From NCBI GenBank assembly GCA_020637675.1, contig JACKKD010000005.1, positions 1 through 28,586 of the forward strand: a stretch of DNA of 28,586 nt, given 5' to 3'. Position 1 is the stretch's first letter. The number at the start of each line of letters is the position of its first letter. Shown here one piece after another: positions 1 to 7,141 of this stretch. A program made the position numbers and the translations under genes. Below the pieces are notes generated by a model. That model saw only the letters and a program-made list of their open reading frames with translations, ran no database searches and was not told the origin of the DNA. Source of the stretch: Paracoccaceae bacterium (GTDB taxonomy: Bacteria > Pseudomonadota > Alphaproteobacteria > Rhodobacterales > Rhodobacteraceae).

Positions 1-11
1 AAAAAAAAAAA
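1..11. other. Homopolymer A11 at contig edge, probable artefact
   Basis: The first eleven bases are all A. Read on the minus strand as part of leuS they give Phe-Phe-Phe after the Asp-Gly-Lys-Gly turn, where LeuRS proteins normally continue with Trp-Arg-Ser-Gly. The run is therefore probably not genomic and marks a sequencing or assembly edge. Confidence 0.6.
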
Positions 12-536
12 GCCCTTGCCGTCGATCACCTGCTCGTTGGCCAGCACGGTCATGTCGACCGGGTCCCAGTTGACCACCGCGGCCTTGCGATAGACGAGCC
101 CCTTTTCCATGAAGTCGATGAACATCGACTGCTGCTGGCCGTAGTATTCCGGGTCGCAGGTGGCGAATTCGCGGGACCAGTCGATCGAGAGGCCCAAGGG
201 TTTCATCTGGTCGCGCATCTGCGCGATGTTGCCGTAGGTCCAGTCCTTCGGATGACCGCCCCGTTCCATCGCGGCGTTCTCGGCCGGCATCCCGAAGGCA
301 TCCCAGCCCATCGGGTGCAACACGCTGAACCCGCAGGAGGATTTGTAGCGCGCCACGACATCGCCCATCGTGTAGTTGCGCACATGGCCGATATGGATGC
401 GCCCCGACGGGTAGGGGAACATCTCGAGCACGTAGTATTTCGGCCGCGCCGGATCATGCCGGGCCGTGAAGCATCCGGCCTTTTCCCAGGCCTTCTGCCA
501 CTTCGGTTCGATCACGGCGGGGTCGTAGCGCGACAT
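1..536 (-). CDS. leuS: Leucyl-tRNA synthetase, N-terminal part (cut by window edge)
   Basis: Class I aminoacyl-tRNA synthetase that charges tRNA-Leu in the cytoplasm. About 175 genuine N-terminal residues are visible out of the roughly 850 usual for the family. The protein starts MSRYDPAVIEPKWQKAW, and the ATP-binding HIGH motif lies in GRIHIGHVRNY near residue 50, followed by the conserved HPMGWDAFGMPAENAA segment and the NWDPVDMTVLANEQV stretch. The ATG at 536 has GAGGA five bases upstream. The last three codons inside the window come from the A11 run and should be ignored. The gene follows the DUF3576 lipoprotein on the same strand after 121 bp, and the two are probably co-transcribed. A CCGGGG/CCCCGG hairpin sits in the gap but has no U-tract. 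Confidence 0.96.
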   Translation of the reverse strand, partial: MSRYDPAVIEPKWQKAWEKAGCFTARHDPARPKYYVLEMFPYPSGRIHIGHVRNYTMGDVVARYKSSCGFSVLHPMGWDAFGMPAENAAMERGGHPKDWTYGNIAQMRDQMKPLGLSIDWSREFATCDPEYYGQQQSMFIDFMEKGLVYRKAAVVNWDPVDMTVLANEQVIDGKGFFF

Positions 537-657
537 GTCTGTCCTCGGCGTTCTGTCGGGCCGGTTATACAAGCGCGGCAGGCAAGGTCCAGAGTTTCCC
601 TCTGCCTGTCATCTTGCCTGTGTGTCCACGGTGTCCGGGGCGGCTCCCCGGGGGGCG

Positions 658-1200
658 TCAGAGCCTGCCGGCGCGAATCCTGAGTTCGCGCGCCCTGGTC
701 AGGATCGCGTCCTCGACCGCACGCTGCGTCGCGGGATCGACCGGCCCCGCCTTCGTCATCAGCGCGACCTTGAGCGAGCGGGCATCGAGCGCCGGGTCCT
801 GAACGTAGATCGTGGCGCGGTAGGCGCGCCCGCCGCCGGGCGGGGTGCCGTAGCCGGTGACGATCACGCCCGAGAAAGGATCGACCGACTGGATCGGCAG
901 GAAGTCCAGCACCTCGAGCGAAGCCTGCCAGAGGAAGCGGTTCACCTCGACGGTGGTGTTCGGATCCTGCGCGTTGGTGAAGAGATCCCATAACGTCGAG
1001 CGCTTCTTTTCGCGGTTGACCCTGGCCAAATTGGCGCGCTGCGCGTCGGCGGCGGCCCGCGCGTCGATCGTCGAGGCATCGGTGGTCGGCGCCCGCTTGC
1101 GCCCGAAAAGTCCGCTGTCGCCCGAGCCGATTCCGCTGCACGAGGCGAGTGTCGCCACCAGCCCCGCAAGAATCGCGCCGCGCATCATGATCCGGACCAT
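658..1200 (-). CDS. DUF3576 family lipoprotein
   Basis: A 180-residue predicted lipoprotein that I recognise as the DUF3576 type found beside leuS in many alphaproteobacteria. Its biochemical role is not established. The signal peptide is followed by the lipobox Leu-Ala-Ser-Cys with Cys21, so the mature protein should be lipid-anchored, probably in the outer membrane. The mature part has a variable linker, then a conserved core around LWDLFTNAQDPNTTVEVN and a strand-rich C-terminal half ending RELRIRAGRL. I chose the ATG at 1200 because GGTGGGA sits at a suitable distance upstream; a GTG at 1209 would add three residues. The gene diverges from the porin across about 250 bp that should hold both promoters. 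The family call rests on remembered sequence and context. Confidence 0.85.
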   Translation of the reverse strand: MVRIMMRGAILAGLVATLASCSGIGSGDSGLFGRKRAPTTDASTIDARAAADAQRANLARVNREKKRSTLWDLFTNAQDPNTTVEVNRFLWQASLEVLDFLPIQSVDPFSGVIVTGYGTPPGGGRAYRATIYVQDPALDARSLKVALMTKAGPVDPATQRAVEDAILTRARELRIRAGRL

Positions 1201-1392
1201 CTGTCCCACCCTTGCCGCTCCGTTTCCGCTGTCTAGCCGAGCCTCCCCGTGCGAACAAGGCTTTTCCGGACAGGGGGTTCGCCGCCAAACGGGCCTGCCG
1301 CCAAGTCACTGTGGCAAGAAGGCACCATCGCCCCCGAACCTTCCCGCGGCCCCTGTCCTTTCCGTTGCATTGCCGGGGCGGACGGCGGAAAT

Positions 1393-1439
1393 AGGGGCAT
1401 ACCCAATTCGGATTCCCCTGAGTTGGGCCTACCCCTGAG
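1393..1439 (+). promoter_or_regulatory. Structured porin leader with alternative pairings
   Basis: AGGGG (1393-1397) can pair with CCCCT at 1432-1436, enclosing a nested CCCAA (1402-1406)/TTGGG (1423-1427) stem with symmetrical 4-nt internal loops. A second copy of CCCCTGAG (1415-1422, repeated at 1432-1439) offers AGGGG another partner. Either CCCT could also pair with the AGGG inside the Shine-Dalgarno at 1446-1451. A very weak sigma70-like pair lies just upstream (TTGCAT 1365-1370, GAAATA 1388-1393). The pairings are seen in the sequence; a regulatory role is inference. Confidence 0.4.
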
Positions 1440-1458
1440 ATCAACGAGGGAATACGAA

Positions 1459-2445
1459 ATGAAAAAGATCCTTCTCGCTTCCACCGCGCTCGTCGGCTTC
1501 GCCGGCGCCGCCGCGGCTGCGGAGATCACGCTGTCGGGCTATGCCGAGATCGGCATCGACGGCGGCAACGCCGTGGGCTACGAGACCCAGTTCCACAACG
1601 ACTGGCAGGTGAACTTCAACTTCTCGGGCACGATGGACTCGGGCGTCGAGTTCGGCGGCAAGGTCCAGATCGAAGAGACGAACGGCCCTGGTGCGACCAA
1701 CGGCGGCCTGAAAATCGACGACGAGGCATTCTGGGTTTCGGGCACGTTCGGCAAGGTTACGCTGGGCGAGACCGCGGGCGCGCTCGACTGGGCGGTTCCC
1801 GACGTCTACTCGGGCTCCGGCATCTCGGATGACCATTCGACCCACGCCGGCGCCTACTGGAACACCGGCATGGACGGTTTCTATGATAACCAGATCCTGC
1901 GCTACGAATACTCCTTCGGCGACTTCGGCGTGGCCCTCTCGGCCGAGATGGACGACACCGGCGTGCAGGACACGATCTGGGCTCTCGGCGGCAAGTGGGC
2001 CGGCCAGCTTTCGGGCCTCGACGTGACCGCCGGTCTCGGTTACCAGTCGAACGGTGGCGCGGATACCGTCAGCGTCGGCGCCACGGCCGCGATGTCGAAC
2101 GGCCTGTCGTTCGCCCTTGGCTATGCCCAGTTCAACTCGGATACCGCCCCCGGCGGGATCGTGTTCGACACCGGCGACTTTGTGTCCGGCGCCACCCAGG
2201 TTGAAAACTGGATGGGCGTGGGCGTTGCCTACACCACCGGTGCCCTGACCGTCGGCGCGAACTACAGCGTCTACGGCGCCGAACTCGCCGGCGTGCCGGA
2301 CCCGTCGGGCTGGGGCCTCGTGGCCAACTACGATCTCGGCGGCGGCGCGGTCGCAATGGCCTCCTACGGCGCCAGCGACAACGGCGTGGCGGGCAACGGC
2401 AAGGGCGACGAGACCTGGTCGATCGGCCTCGGCCTGTCGTTCTGA
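1459..2445 (+). CDS. Outer-membrane porin (Rhodobacter-type general porin)
   Basis: A 328-residue beta-barrel porin for passive diffusion of small hydrophilic solutes across the outer membrane. It opens with a classic signal peptide (MKKILLASTALVGFAGAAAA) with likely cleavage before AEITLSGYAEIG. The mature protein is Gly/Asp-rich with alternating hydrophobic residues typical of beta strands, and ends in Phe (LGLSF), the C-terminal signature read by the BAM complex. Length and the first mature strand match the gram-negative porin family common in Rhodobacteraceae. The ATG at 1459 has GAGGGA seven bases upstream; an upstream in-frame extension to 1249 lacks signal-peptide logic and is rejected. 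Strongly biased codon use fits high expression. It is monocistronic, with its own terminator directly downstream and a structured leader upstream. Confidence 0.93.
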   Translation: MKKILLASTALVGFAGAAAAAEITLSGYAEIGIDGGNAVGYETQFHNDWQVNFNFSGTMDSGVEFGGKVQIEETNGPGATNGGLKIDDEAFWVSGTFGKVTLGETAGALDWAVPDVYSGSGISDDHSTHAGAYWNTGMDGFYDNQILRYEYSFGDFGVALSAEMDDTGVQDTIWALGGKWAGQLSGLDVTAGLGYQSNGGADTVSVGATAAMSNGLSFALGYAQFNSDTAPGGIVFDTGDFVSGATQVENWMGVGVAYTTGALTVGANYSVYGAELAGVPDPSGWGLVANYDLGGGAVAMASYGASDNGVAGNGKGDETWSIGLGLSF

Positions 2446-2471
2446 TCGTCCGATCGGAAGAACTGCGGAAG

Positions 2472-2496
2472 GAGCGGGCACAGCGCCCGCTCTTTT
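2472..2496 (+). terminator. Rho-independent terminator of the porin gene
   Basis: Perfect 8-bp stem GAGCGGGC/GCCCGCTC with loop ACAGC, followed by TTTT, 27 bp after the porin stop codon. Confidence 0.88.
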
Positions 2497-2570
2497 CACT
2501 TTCCGCGGCCGACGCCCAACTCGACATTGCCCGCCCCCACCGGTAAGGTCCGCGCCGATCACGAGGAGCG

Positions 2571-4748
2571 GTGGGCCAGACGATGCGCGCGATGACGGGA
2601 CCGGAGATTCAGGAGGCCTACGGCCGCGCGCTCGACGCGCACAAGGCCGGCGACCTCGACACCGCGATCCGCGGCTACGGCGCGATAATCGAAGCCAACC
2701 CGAAGGTGGCCGAGGCGCATTTCCAGGCCGGCCGAATCTACACGGCGAAGATGCGCTTCGACCGCGCTTTCCTGCATTTCCGGGCCGCCGTCAGCCTTCG
2801 CCCCGCCGAAGGCGCGATCTGGAGCGCCTGGGCCAACGCTGTGGCGCTGGGGGCGGATGCGGCCGCCGAGGCGGAGTTTCTCAAGGCGTTGAAATCCGCG
2901 CCGGTTCCCCCGGAGGCGCGTGTCGCGCTTCAAGACCGCTTCGGCGCGCAGCGCGGGGGGACCCGCCCCGCAACCGGAGGAATGAAGCTCGCCGCCATCC
3001 GTCGCCTTCTGTCGCTGATCCAGTCGGGCAGAATGGCCGAAGCCGAGCGACTTGCCAGCGCGGCTCTGAAGCAGCATCCCGGCTCGGCTCTGGCGCTGAA
3101 CGTTCTCGCCACCGCGCTCGCCCGGCAGGGAAAGGCCGCCCCCGCCGAGGCCGCGTTCCTCAAGGCGATCGCCGTCGACCCCGACTATGCCGAGGCCCAT
3201 GACAATCTTGGCCAATTCCTGATCGAGCAGGGGCGGCCCGAGGAAGCCCAGGCGATGTTCCGCAGGGCAGTAATGCTCGCCCCCGGTCTTGCCCCGGCGC
3301 TGGTCAACCTTGCCACCTGCCTTACCTCGGCCGGCCAGCCCGCCGCCGCGCTGACGCTGCTCGAACGCGCGCGCGCGGGAGGGGCAGATGCGCCACCGCT
3401 TTGCGTCGCTCTCGGCAACGCGCATACGCGATTGAAGAACTTCGCCAGGGCCGAGGCCGCCTTGCTGCGCGGCGTCGAACTCACAAAGGGCGGGACGGCG
3501 CAGATACTGGCACTTCTGGCGCAGGCACAGGCGCGGCTTGGAAAGGATGGCGAGGCGATGGCCAACTTCGACCGCGCGCTCGCGATGAACGAGAACCTGC
3601 CGGTCGCCGTGGGTGGCAAGGCGCTCCTGCTCCAGACGCTCGGCGATTTCGGGGGGGCCGAGGTGCTCTTCCGCAAAGGCTTCGAGATCGACCCGTTGAA
3701 CGGCGAGAACTTCCGCGCCTTCATCATGTCGCACAAGGCGAAGCCGGGCGATCCGGTGATCGACATGATGCTCCGGCGCTACGAAGACCCGGCGATGTCG
3801 CCGACCGACCGGATGAACATGGGCTTCGCCATCGCCAAGGCGCTTGAAGATGTGAAGGATTACGGCCGCGTCTTCCGCTACCTTGACGAGGCCAACGCGC
3901 TGATGCGCAAGATGTCGCCCTACAGCATCGCCCAACGGTTCGAGCAGGTGGCCCAGACCAAGGCGGTGTTCGAAGGAGTCGACTGGCACGGCACGAGGAT
4001 CGAGGGCACGACCGATTTCGCACCGATATTCGTGACCGGGATGCCGCGGTCGGGCACCACGCTGATCGAGCAGATCATCGCCAGCCACTCCTTGGTGACC
4101 GGGGCCGGAGAGATCGGCGAATGTGCCCGTGCGGCGCAGGATCTGATCTACGACGCGAAGAACCCGATGAAGATGCACCCGCCGTCGATGGACGAAATTG
4201 CCGGACTCGGCCACCGGTTCGAGGCCTTCATTGGCGAGCGTTTCCCCGGGTCGGACCGGATCACCGACAAGTCGATCCAGACCTACATGTATCTCGGCCT
4301 CGTGAAGCTCGCGATGCCGAATGCGCGGTTCGTCGTGGTGCGCCGCGATCCGCGCGACAACCTCCTGTCGATCTACAAGAACAAGTTTCCCGACGACACG
4401 CACCTTTACGCCTACGACCAGCGCGACCTGGCGAAGTTCTACGGGACCTTCGTCGAGATGATCGACTTCTGGCGCGAACGTGTGCCTGACTGGTTCTACG
4501 AGGTGCAATACGAGGAACTGGTGGCCAACCCCGAGGAGGAGACGCGCAAGCTGATCGCGGCCTGCGGGCTCGACTGGGAGGACGCCTGTCTCTCGTTCCA
4601 CGAGAACAAGCGGAAGGTGGAGACGCTTTCCGTCTATCAGGTGCGCCAGCCGATCACCCAGGCTTCGGTCGCTCTCTGGCAGCGCTACGAGAAGGACCTG
4701 GAGCCGATGCTGGAGCAGTTGAAGAAGGATGGCCATGTCGCTGGCTGA
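2571..4748 (+). CDS. TPR-repeat sulfotransferase
   Basis: A two-part protein of 725 residues. Residues ~10-400 are tandem tetratricopeptide repeats, shown by recurring A..A...P..A.A...LG-type helical pairs such as AHDNLGQFLIEQGRPEEAQA. Residues ~480-720 are a sulfotransferase domain: the 5'-phosphosulfate loop is FVTGMPRSGTTLIEQII (about 487-503), and the 3'-phosphate site is VVVRRDPRDNLLSIYKNKF (about 587-605). It should move sulfate from PAPS to an unknown acceptor, with the TPR part binding a protein or glycan partner. No signal peptide is visible, so it is probably cytoplasmic. The start is uncertain: GTG 2571 has GAGGAG only two bases upstream, while ATG 2583 or ATG 2592 are possible. 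Its 3' end overlaps yggS, which suggests translational coupling without a functional link. Confidence 0.9.
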   Translation: MGQTMRAMTGPEIQEAYGRALDAHKAGDLDTAIRGYGAIIEANPKVAEAHFQAGRIYTAKMRFDRAFLHFRAAVSLRPAEGAIWSAWANAVALGADAAAEAEFLKALKSAPVPPEARVALQDRFGAQRGGTRPATGGMKLAAIRRLLSLIQSGRMAEAERLASAALKQHPGSALALNVLATALARQGKAAPAEAAFLKAIAVDPDYAEAHDNLGQFLIEQGRPEEAQAMFRRAVMLAPGLAPALVNLATCLTSAGQPAAALTLLERARAGGADAPPLCVALGNAHTRLKNFARAEAALLRGVELTKGGTAQILALLAQAQARLGKDGEAMANFDRALAMNENLPVAVGGKALLLQTLGDFGGAEVLFRKGFEIDPLNGENFRAFIMSHKAKPGDPVIDMMLRRYEDPAMSPTDRMNMGFAIAKALEDVKDYGRVFRYLDEANALMRKMSPYSIAQRFEQVAQTKAVFEGVDWHGTRIEGTTDFAPIFVTGMPRSGTTLIEQIIASHSLVTGAGEIGECARAAQDLIYDAKNPMKMHPPSMDEIAGLGHRFEAFIGERFPGSDRITDKSIQTYMYLGLVKLAMPNARFVVVRRDPRDNLLSIYKNKFPDDTHLYAYDQRDLAKFYGTFVEMIDFWRERVPDWFYEVQYEELVANPEEETRKLIAACGLDWEDACLSFHENKRKVETLSVYQVRQPITQASVALWQRYEKDLEPMLEQLKKDGHVAG

Positions 4749-5394
4749 GATTCTCGGGCGAATCCGCGCGGCCGAACGCCAGGCCGGACGACCGGAGGGT
4801 TCGGTCAAGCTCATCGCGGTCTCCAAGGTCCAGCCGCTCGACCGGGTGGAGGCCGTGCTGGCCGAGGGCCACCGGGTCTTCGGCGAGAACTATGTGCAGG
4901 AGGCGGCGGCGAAATGGCCGGCGCTGCGCGAGCGGTTCGGGCTGGTCGAGCTGCACATGATCGGCCCGCTGCAGACCAACAAGGCCAAGGCGGCGGTGGA
5001 GCTTTTCGACGCGATCCACACGCTTGACCGCCCCTCGCTCGCCGAGAAGCTTGCGCGCCTGGCAGAGGCCCGGGGGGCCTGCCCCGCGCTTTTCCTCCAG
5101 GTGAACACGGGCGAGGAGCCGCAGAAGGGCGGCATCCTGCCGGCCGCGGTGGACGGGTTCATCGCCGAGTGCCGCTCCCTGGGTCTGGTCCTCGGCGGGC
5201 TCATGTGCATCCCGCCGGAGGGCGAGGATCCTGCGCCGCATTTCGCGGACCTGGCGGGGATGGCCGAGCGGAACGGCCTGTCGGGCCTCTCGATGGGCAT
5301 GAGCGCCGATTTCGAGACCGCCATCGCGCTCGGTGCAACGCATGTCCGGGTCGGTTCTGCCATCTTCGGCGCGCGGGCTTACGGGCCGCGCTGA
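4735..5394 (+). CDS. yggS: YggS/PLPBP family pyridoxal-phosphate homeostasis protein
   Basis: Single-domain PLP-binding protein (219 residues) with an alanine-racemase-like N-terminal barrel. It is not known to catalyse a reaction; the family buffers pyridoxal 5'-phosphate and affects amino-acid and keto-acid balance. The PLP lysine is Lys31 in LIAVSKVQP. Other family marks are VFGENYVQEAAAKW, LHMIGPLQTNKAK, LFLQVNTGEEPQKGG, the SMGMSADFETAI phosphate-site motif and the terminal VRVGSAIFGAR. ATG 4735 is preferred because AAGGA lies at a good distance; ATG 4729 would add two residues. It overlaps the end of the sulfotransferase gene by 14 bp. Its own 3' end overlaps the convergent L,D-transpeptidase-type gene by 16 bp. 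Confidence 0.96.
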   Translation: MSLAEILGRIRAAERQAGRPEGSVKLIAVSKVQPLDRVEAVLAEGHRVFGENYVQEAAAKWPALRERFGLVELHMIGPLQTNKAKAAVELFDAIHTLDRPSLAEKLARLAEARGACPALFLQVNTGEEPQKGGILPAAVDGFIAECRSLGLVLGGLMCIPPEGEDPAPHFADLAGMAERNGLSGLSMGMSADFETAIALGATHVRVGSAIFGARAYGPR

Positions 5395-5891
5395 GGGACG
5401 ACGACCCGCGTTCCGGGCGCGGCATGCCGGGCGATGAAGACGAGGTCGCGCCGGGAGAAGGCAAGGCAGCCCGCAGTAGGGTAACCGGGGCGGCGCCACT
5501 GGTGGATGAAGATCGCGGAGCCCTTCCCGGGCACCGCGTCGGGCCAGTTCCAATCGAGCGGCAGGATCAGGTCGTAGAGCGGATCCGCGCGGCGGAGCCG
5601 CTCCGCGCTTTTCCCAAACGGTTTCCGGGTGAGGTGGTTGTACTCCGGGTGGCCGGAAAGATCGCACCAGCGGTCCTGCGGATGGATGGGCCGGGCCCAG
5701 GGCGGCAGGAGATGCGCTGCGATCCGGTCGGGCCGGTAGAGCAGCCCGATGATACGATGCACGCCGGCGGGTGTCGCCCCGTCACCTTCATGCTTGTCGG
5801 TGTCGATGCCGGACCGGCCGAGGCTGACCGGCAACAGGCGGTGCCGGAAACGCACTCCGGCCGGGGTCACGACGAGGTCGGCCGGACTCAA
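5379..5891 (-). CDS. L,D-transpeptidase (YkuD) family protein
   Basis: A 170-residue protein with the YkuD catalytic signature: His130 in SAIFIHQWRRPG and Cys142 in YPTAGCLAF. L,D-transpeptidases cross-link peptidoglycan 3-3 or attach proteins to it by way of the cysteine. No signal peptide or membrane segment is visible, so this short form may stay in the cytoplasm or be misannotated at its N-terminus; its substrate is unknown. The start appears to be TTG at 5891, overlapping the ribA stop by four bases (TTGA), with no good Shine-Dalgarno. It would therefore depend on translational coupling with ribA. GTG at 5870 is an alternative. The 3' end overlaps the convergent yggS end by 16 bp, so neither gene has room for a separate terminator. 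Confidence 0.85.
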   Translation of the reverse strand: MSPADLVVTPAGVRFRHRLLPVSLGRSGIDTDKHEGDGATPAGVHRIIGLLYRPDRIAAHLLPPWARPIHPQDRWCDLSGHPEYNHLTRKPFGKSAERLRRADPLYDLILPLDWNWPDAVPGKGSAIFIHQWRRPGYPTAGCLAFSRRDLVFIARHAAPGTRVVVPQRGP

Positions 5892-6976
5892 AGGAGATGC
5901 CCCGACTTCCGCGCCTTTGTCGCGAGGTAGCCGGCGTTGTGGCGGGTGTGACCGACCTTCAGGGGAACACGCTCGGTCACGTCGATGCCCATGGCCTCCA
6001 TCATCCGGACCTTGGCGGGGTTGTTGGTCAGAAGCCGAACCGAGGAGAAGCCCAGTTTCTTCAGGATCGCCGCGCCCAGGCGGAAGTCGCGCTCGTCATC
6101 CTCGAACCCAAGCCGGTGGTTGGCCTCGACCGTGTCGAAGCCCTGATCCTGCAGCGAATAGGCGCGCATCTTGTTGGCCAGCCCGATGCCGCGCCCCTCC
6201 TGGTTGAGGTAGAGCAAGACGCCCGCACCTTCAGCCCCCATCTGGGCAAGCGCGGCACGCAGCTGCGGGCCGCAGTCGCATTTCAGGCTGCCGAGCAGGT
6301 CGCCGGTGAAGCAGGCGGAATGGAGCCGGGCGAGCACGGGCCTGTCGCGCGGGGGGTGGCCGATCTCTATGGCGTAGTGTTCCTCGCCGCCGTCCTCGGG
6401 GCGGAAGACATGCAGCCGGCCGGCCTCTGCGGCCTCCATCGGGACGCGGGCTGAGACGACGGGGTGAAGCGTTGCGGACGCCGACAGGACAGGTGCGGCC
6501 TCGTCCCAGTCCACCAGTGTCAGCGCCTCGGACCCCGCGAGCGCGGCAGCATCCGCCACCGGAACGAGAAGCCCGGCCGGCAGCAGCCGGGCGGATTTCG
6601 CAAGCTGGATCGCCGCCCGCGCCAGCGTCGCGCCCCCCTCGCGACGGCTGAGGAGTGGCCCCTTCATCGGCGTGGCGAGATCGCCTGAGGGATCGGCGAT
6701 CGCCGCCACCCAGGCCGGAGTGGCCTCATCTGGCACCACGAGCCGCGCGACGTCGCCGTCATAGGCGCGGGCCTTGAGCGTCGCTGCCCGCTTGTCGGTG
6801 ATGGCGAGCGTCATCGGCCCCATCGCCGCAAGGGCTGCGAAGCGGGCCGGATCGAGCGCCTCGGCCGCGAGCGCGAGCGCACCCTGTCCCCCCGCGACGA
6901 GCGCGACAGGCACGCCCATGCGCAGGTCGGCGCGGGCGCGGTTCAGCCGTTCGACGATATCGGGGCCGAGGGGCAT
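5888..6976 (-). CDS. ribA: GTP cyclohydrolase II with degenerate RibB-like N-terminus
   Basis: GTP cyclohydrolase II, the first step of riboflavin synthesis (GTP to 2,5-diamino-6-ribosylamino-pyrimidinone 5'-phosphate). The C-terminal ~195 residues carry all expected marks: zinc ligands Cys222, Cys233 and Cys235 in HSACFTGDLLGSLKCDCG, the catalytic NQEGRGIGL loop, YSLQDQGFDTVEAN, LLTNNP and the terminal GHLL. Residues 1-165 resemble a DHBP synthase (RibB) domain: LLSRREGGATLARAAIQLAK corresponds to the RibB segment with REGG and the LA-x-LAGL helix. However, the acidic catalytic loop near the N-terminus (D-D-E-x-R-E-N-E-G-D in active RibB) is replaced by AGGQGALAL, so that half should be inactive. 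The ATG at 6976 has weak ribosome-binding sequence. It diverges from the response regulator and is coupled to the YkuD gene downstream. Confidence 0.95.
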   Translation of the reverse strand: MPLGPDIVERLNRARADLRMGVPVALVAGGQGALALAAEALDPARFAALAAMGPMTLAITDKRAATLKARAYDGDVARLVVPDEATPAWVAAIADPSGDLATPMKGPLLSRREGGATLARAAIQLAKSARLLPAGLLVPVADAAALAGSEALTLVDWDEAAPVLSASATLHPVVSARVPMEAAEAGRLHVFRPEDGGEEHYAIEIGHPPRDRPVLARLHSACFTGDLLGSLKCDCGPQLRAALAQMGAEGAGVLLYLNQEGRGIGLANKMRAYSLQDQGFDTVEANHRLGFEDDERDFRLGAAILKKLGFSSVRLLTNNPAKVRMMEAMGIDVTERVPLKVGHTRHNAGYLATKARKSGHLL

Positions 6977-7077
6977 GTTACAGTCCGTCCGGATCGGTGC
7001 CCTCCTAGATAGTCTGCCCGGAAGGAAATTGAAACATTTGCAATCCTGGCGACACGACCGCGTGAGCCTTCGGGTCG

Positions 7078-7091
7078 TTGACTTGTGTCAA
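7078..7091. promoter_or_regulatory. FNR/CRP-family-like palindrome TTGAC-N4-GTCAA
   Basis: A perfect inverted repeat TTGAC TTGT GTCAA lies 50 bp before the response-regulator ATG and about 100 bp before the divergent ribA start. It has the TTGAY-N4-RTCAA geometry of FnrL/FNR-type sites. Being in a divergent intergenic region makes a regulatory role plausible, but this is inference from one site. Confidence 0.4.
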
Positions 7092-7141
7092 AGCGACCTG
7101 GTGCGCATCTGGCTCAAAGAGGACGGACGGAGGATATCGAC

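Noticed and set aside
635..651. CCGGGG-CGGCT-CCCCGG hairpin between the DUF3576 gene and leuS as a terminator
   Set aside because: No U-tract on the minus strand; more likely chance GC-rich pairing or a weak pause.
2559..4826. 755-residue minus-strand open frame opposite the sulfotransferase
   Set aside because: Antisense shadow; the plus strand shows TPR and PAPS-binding motifs.
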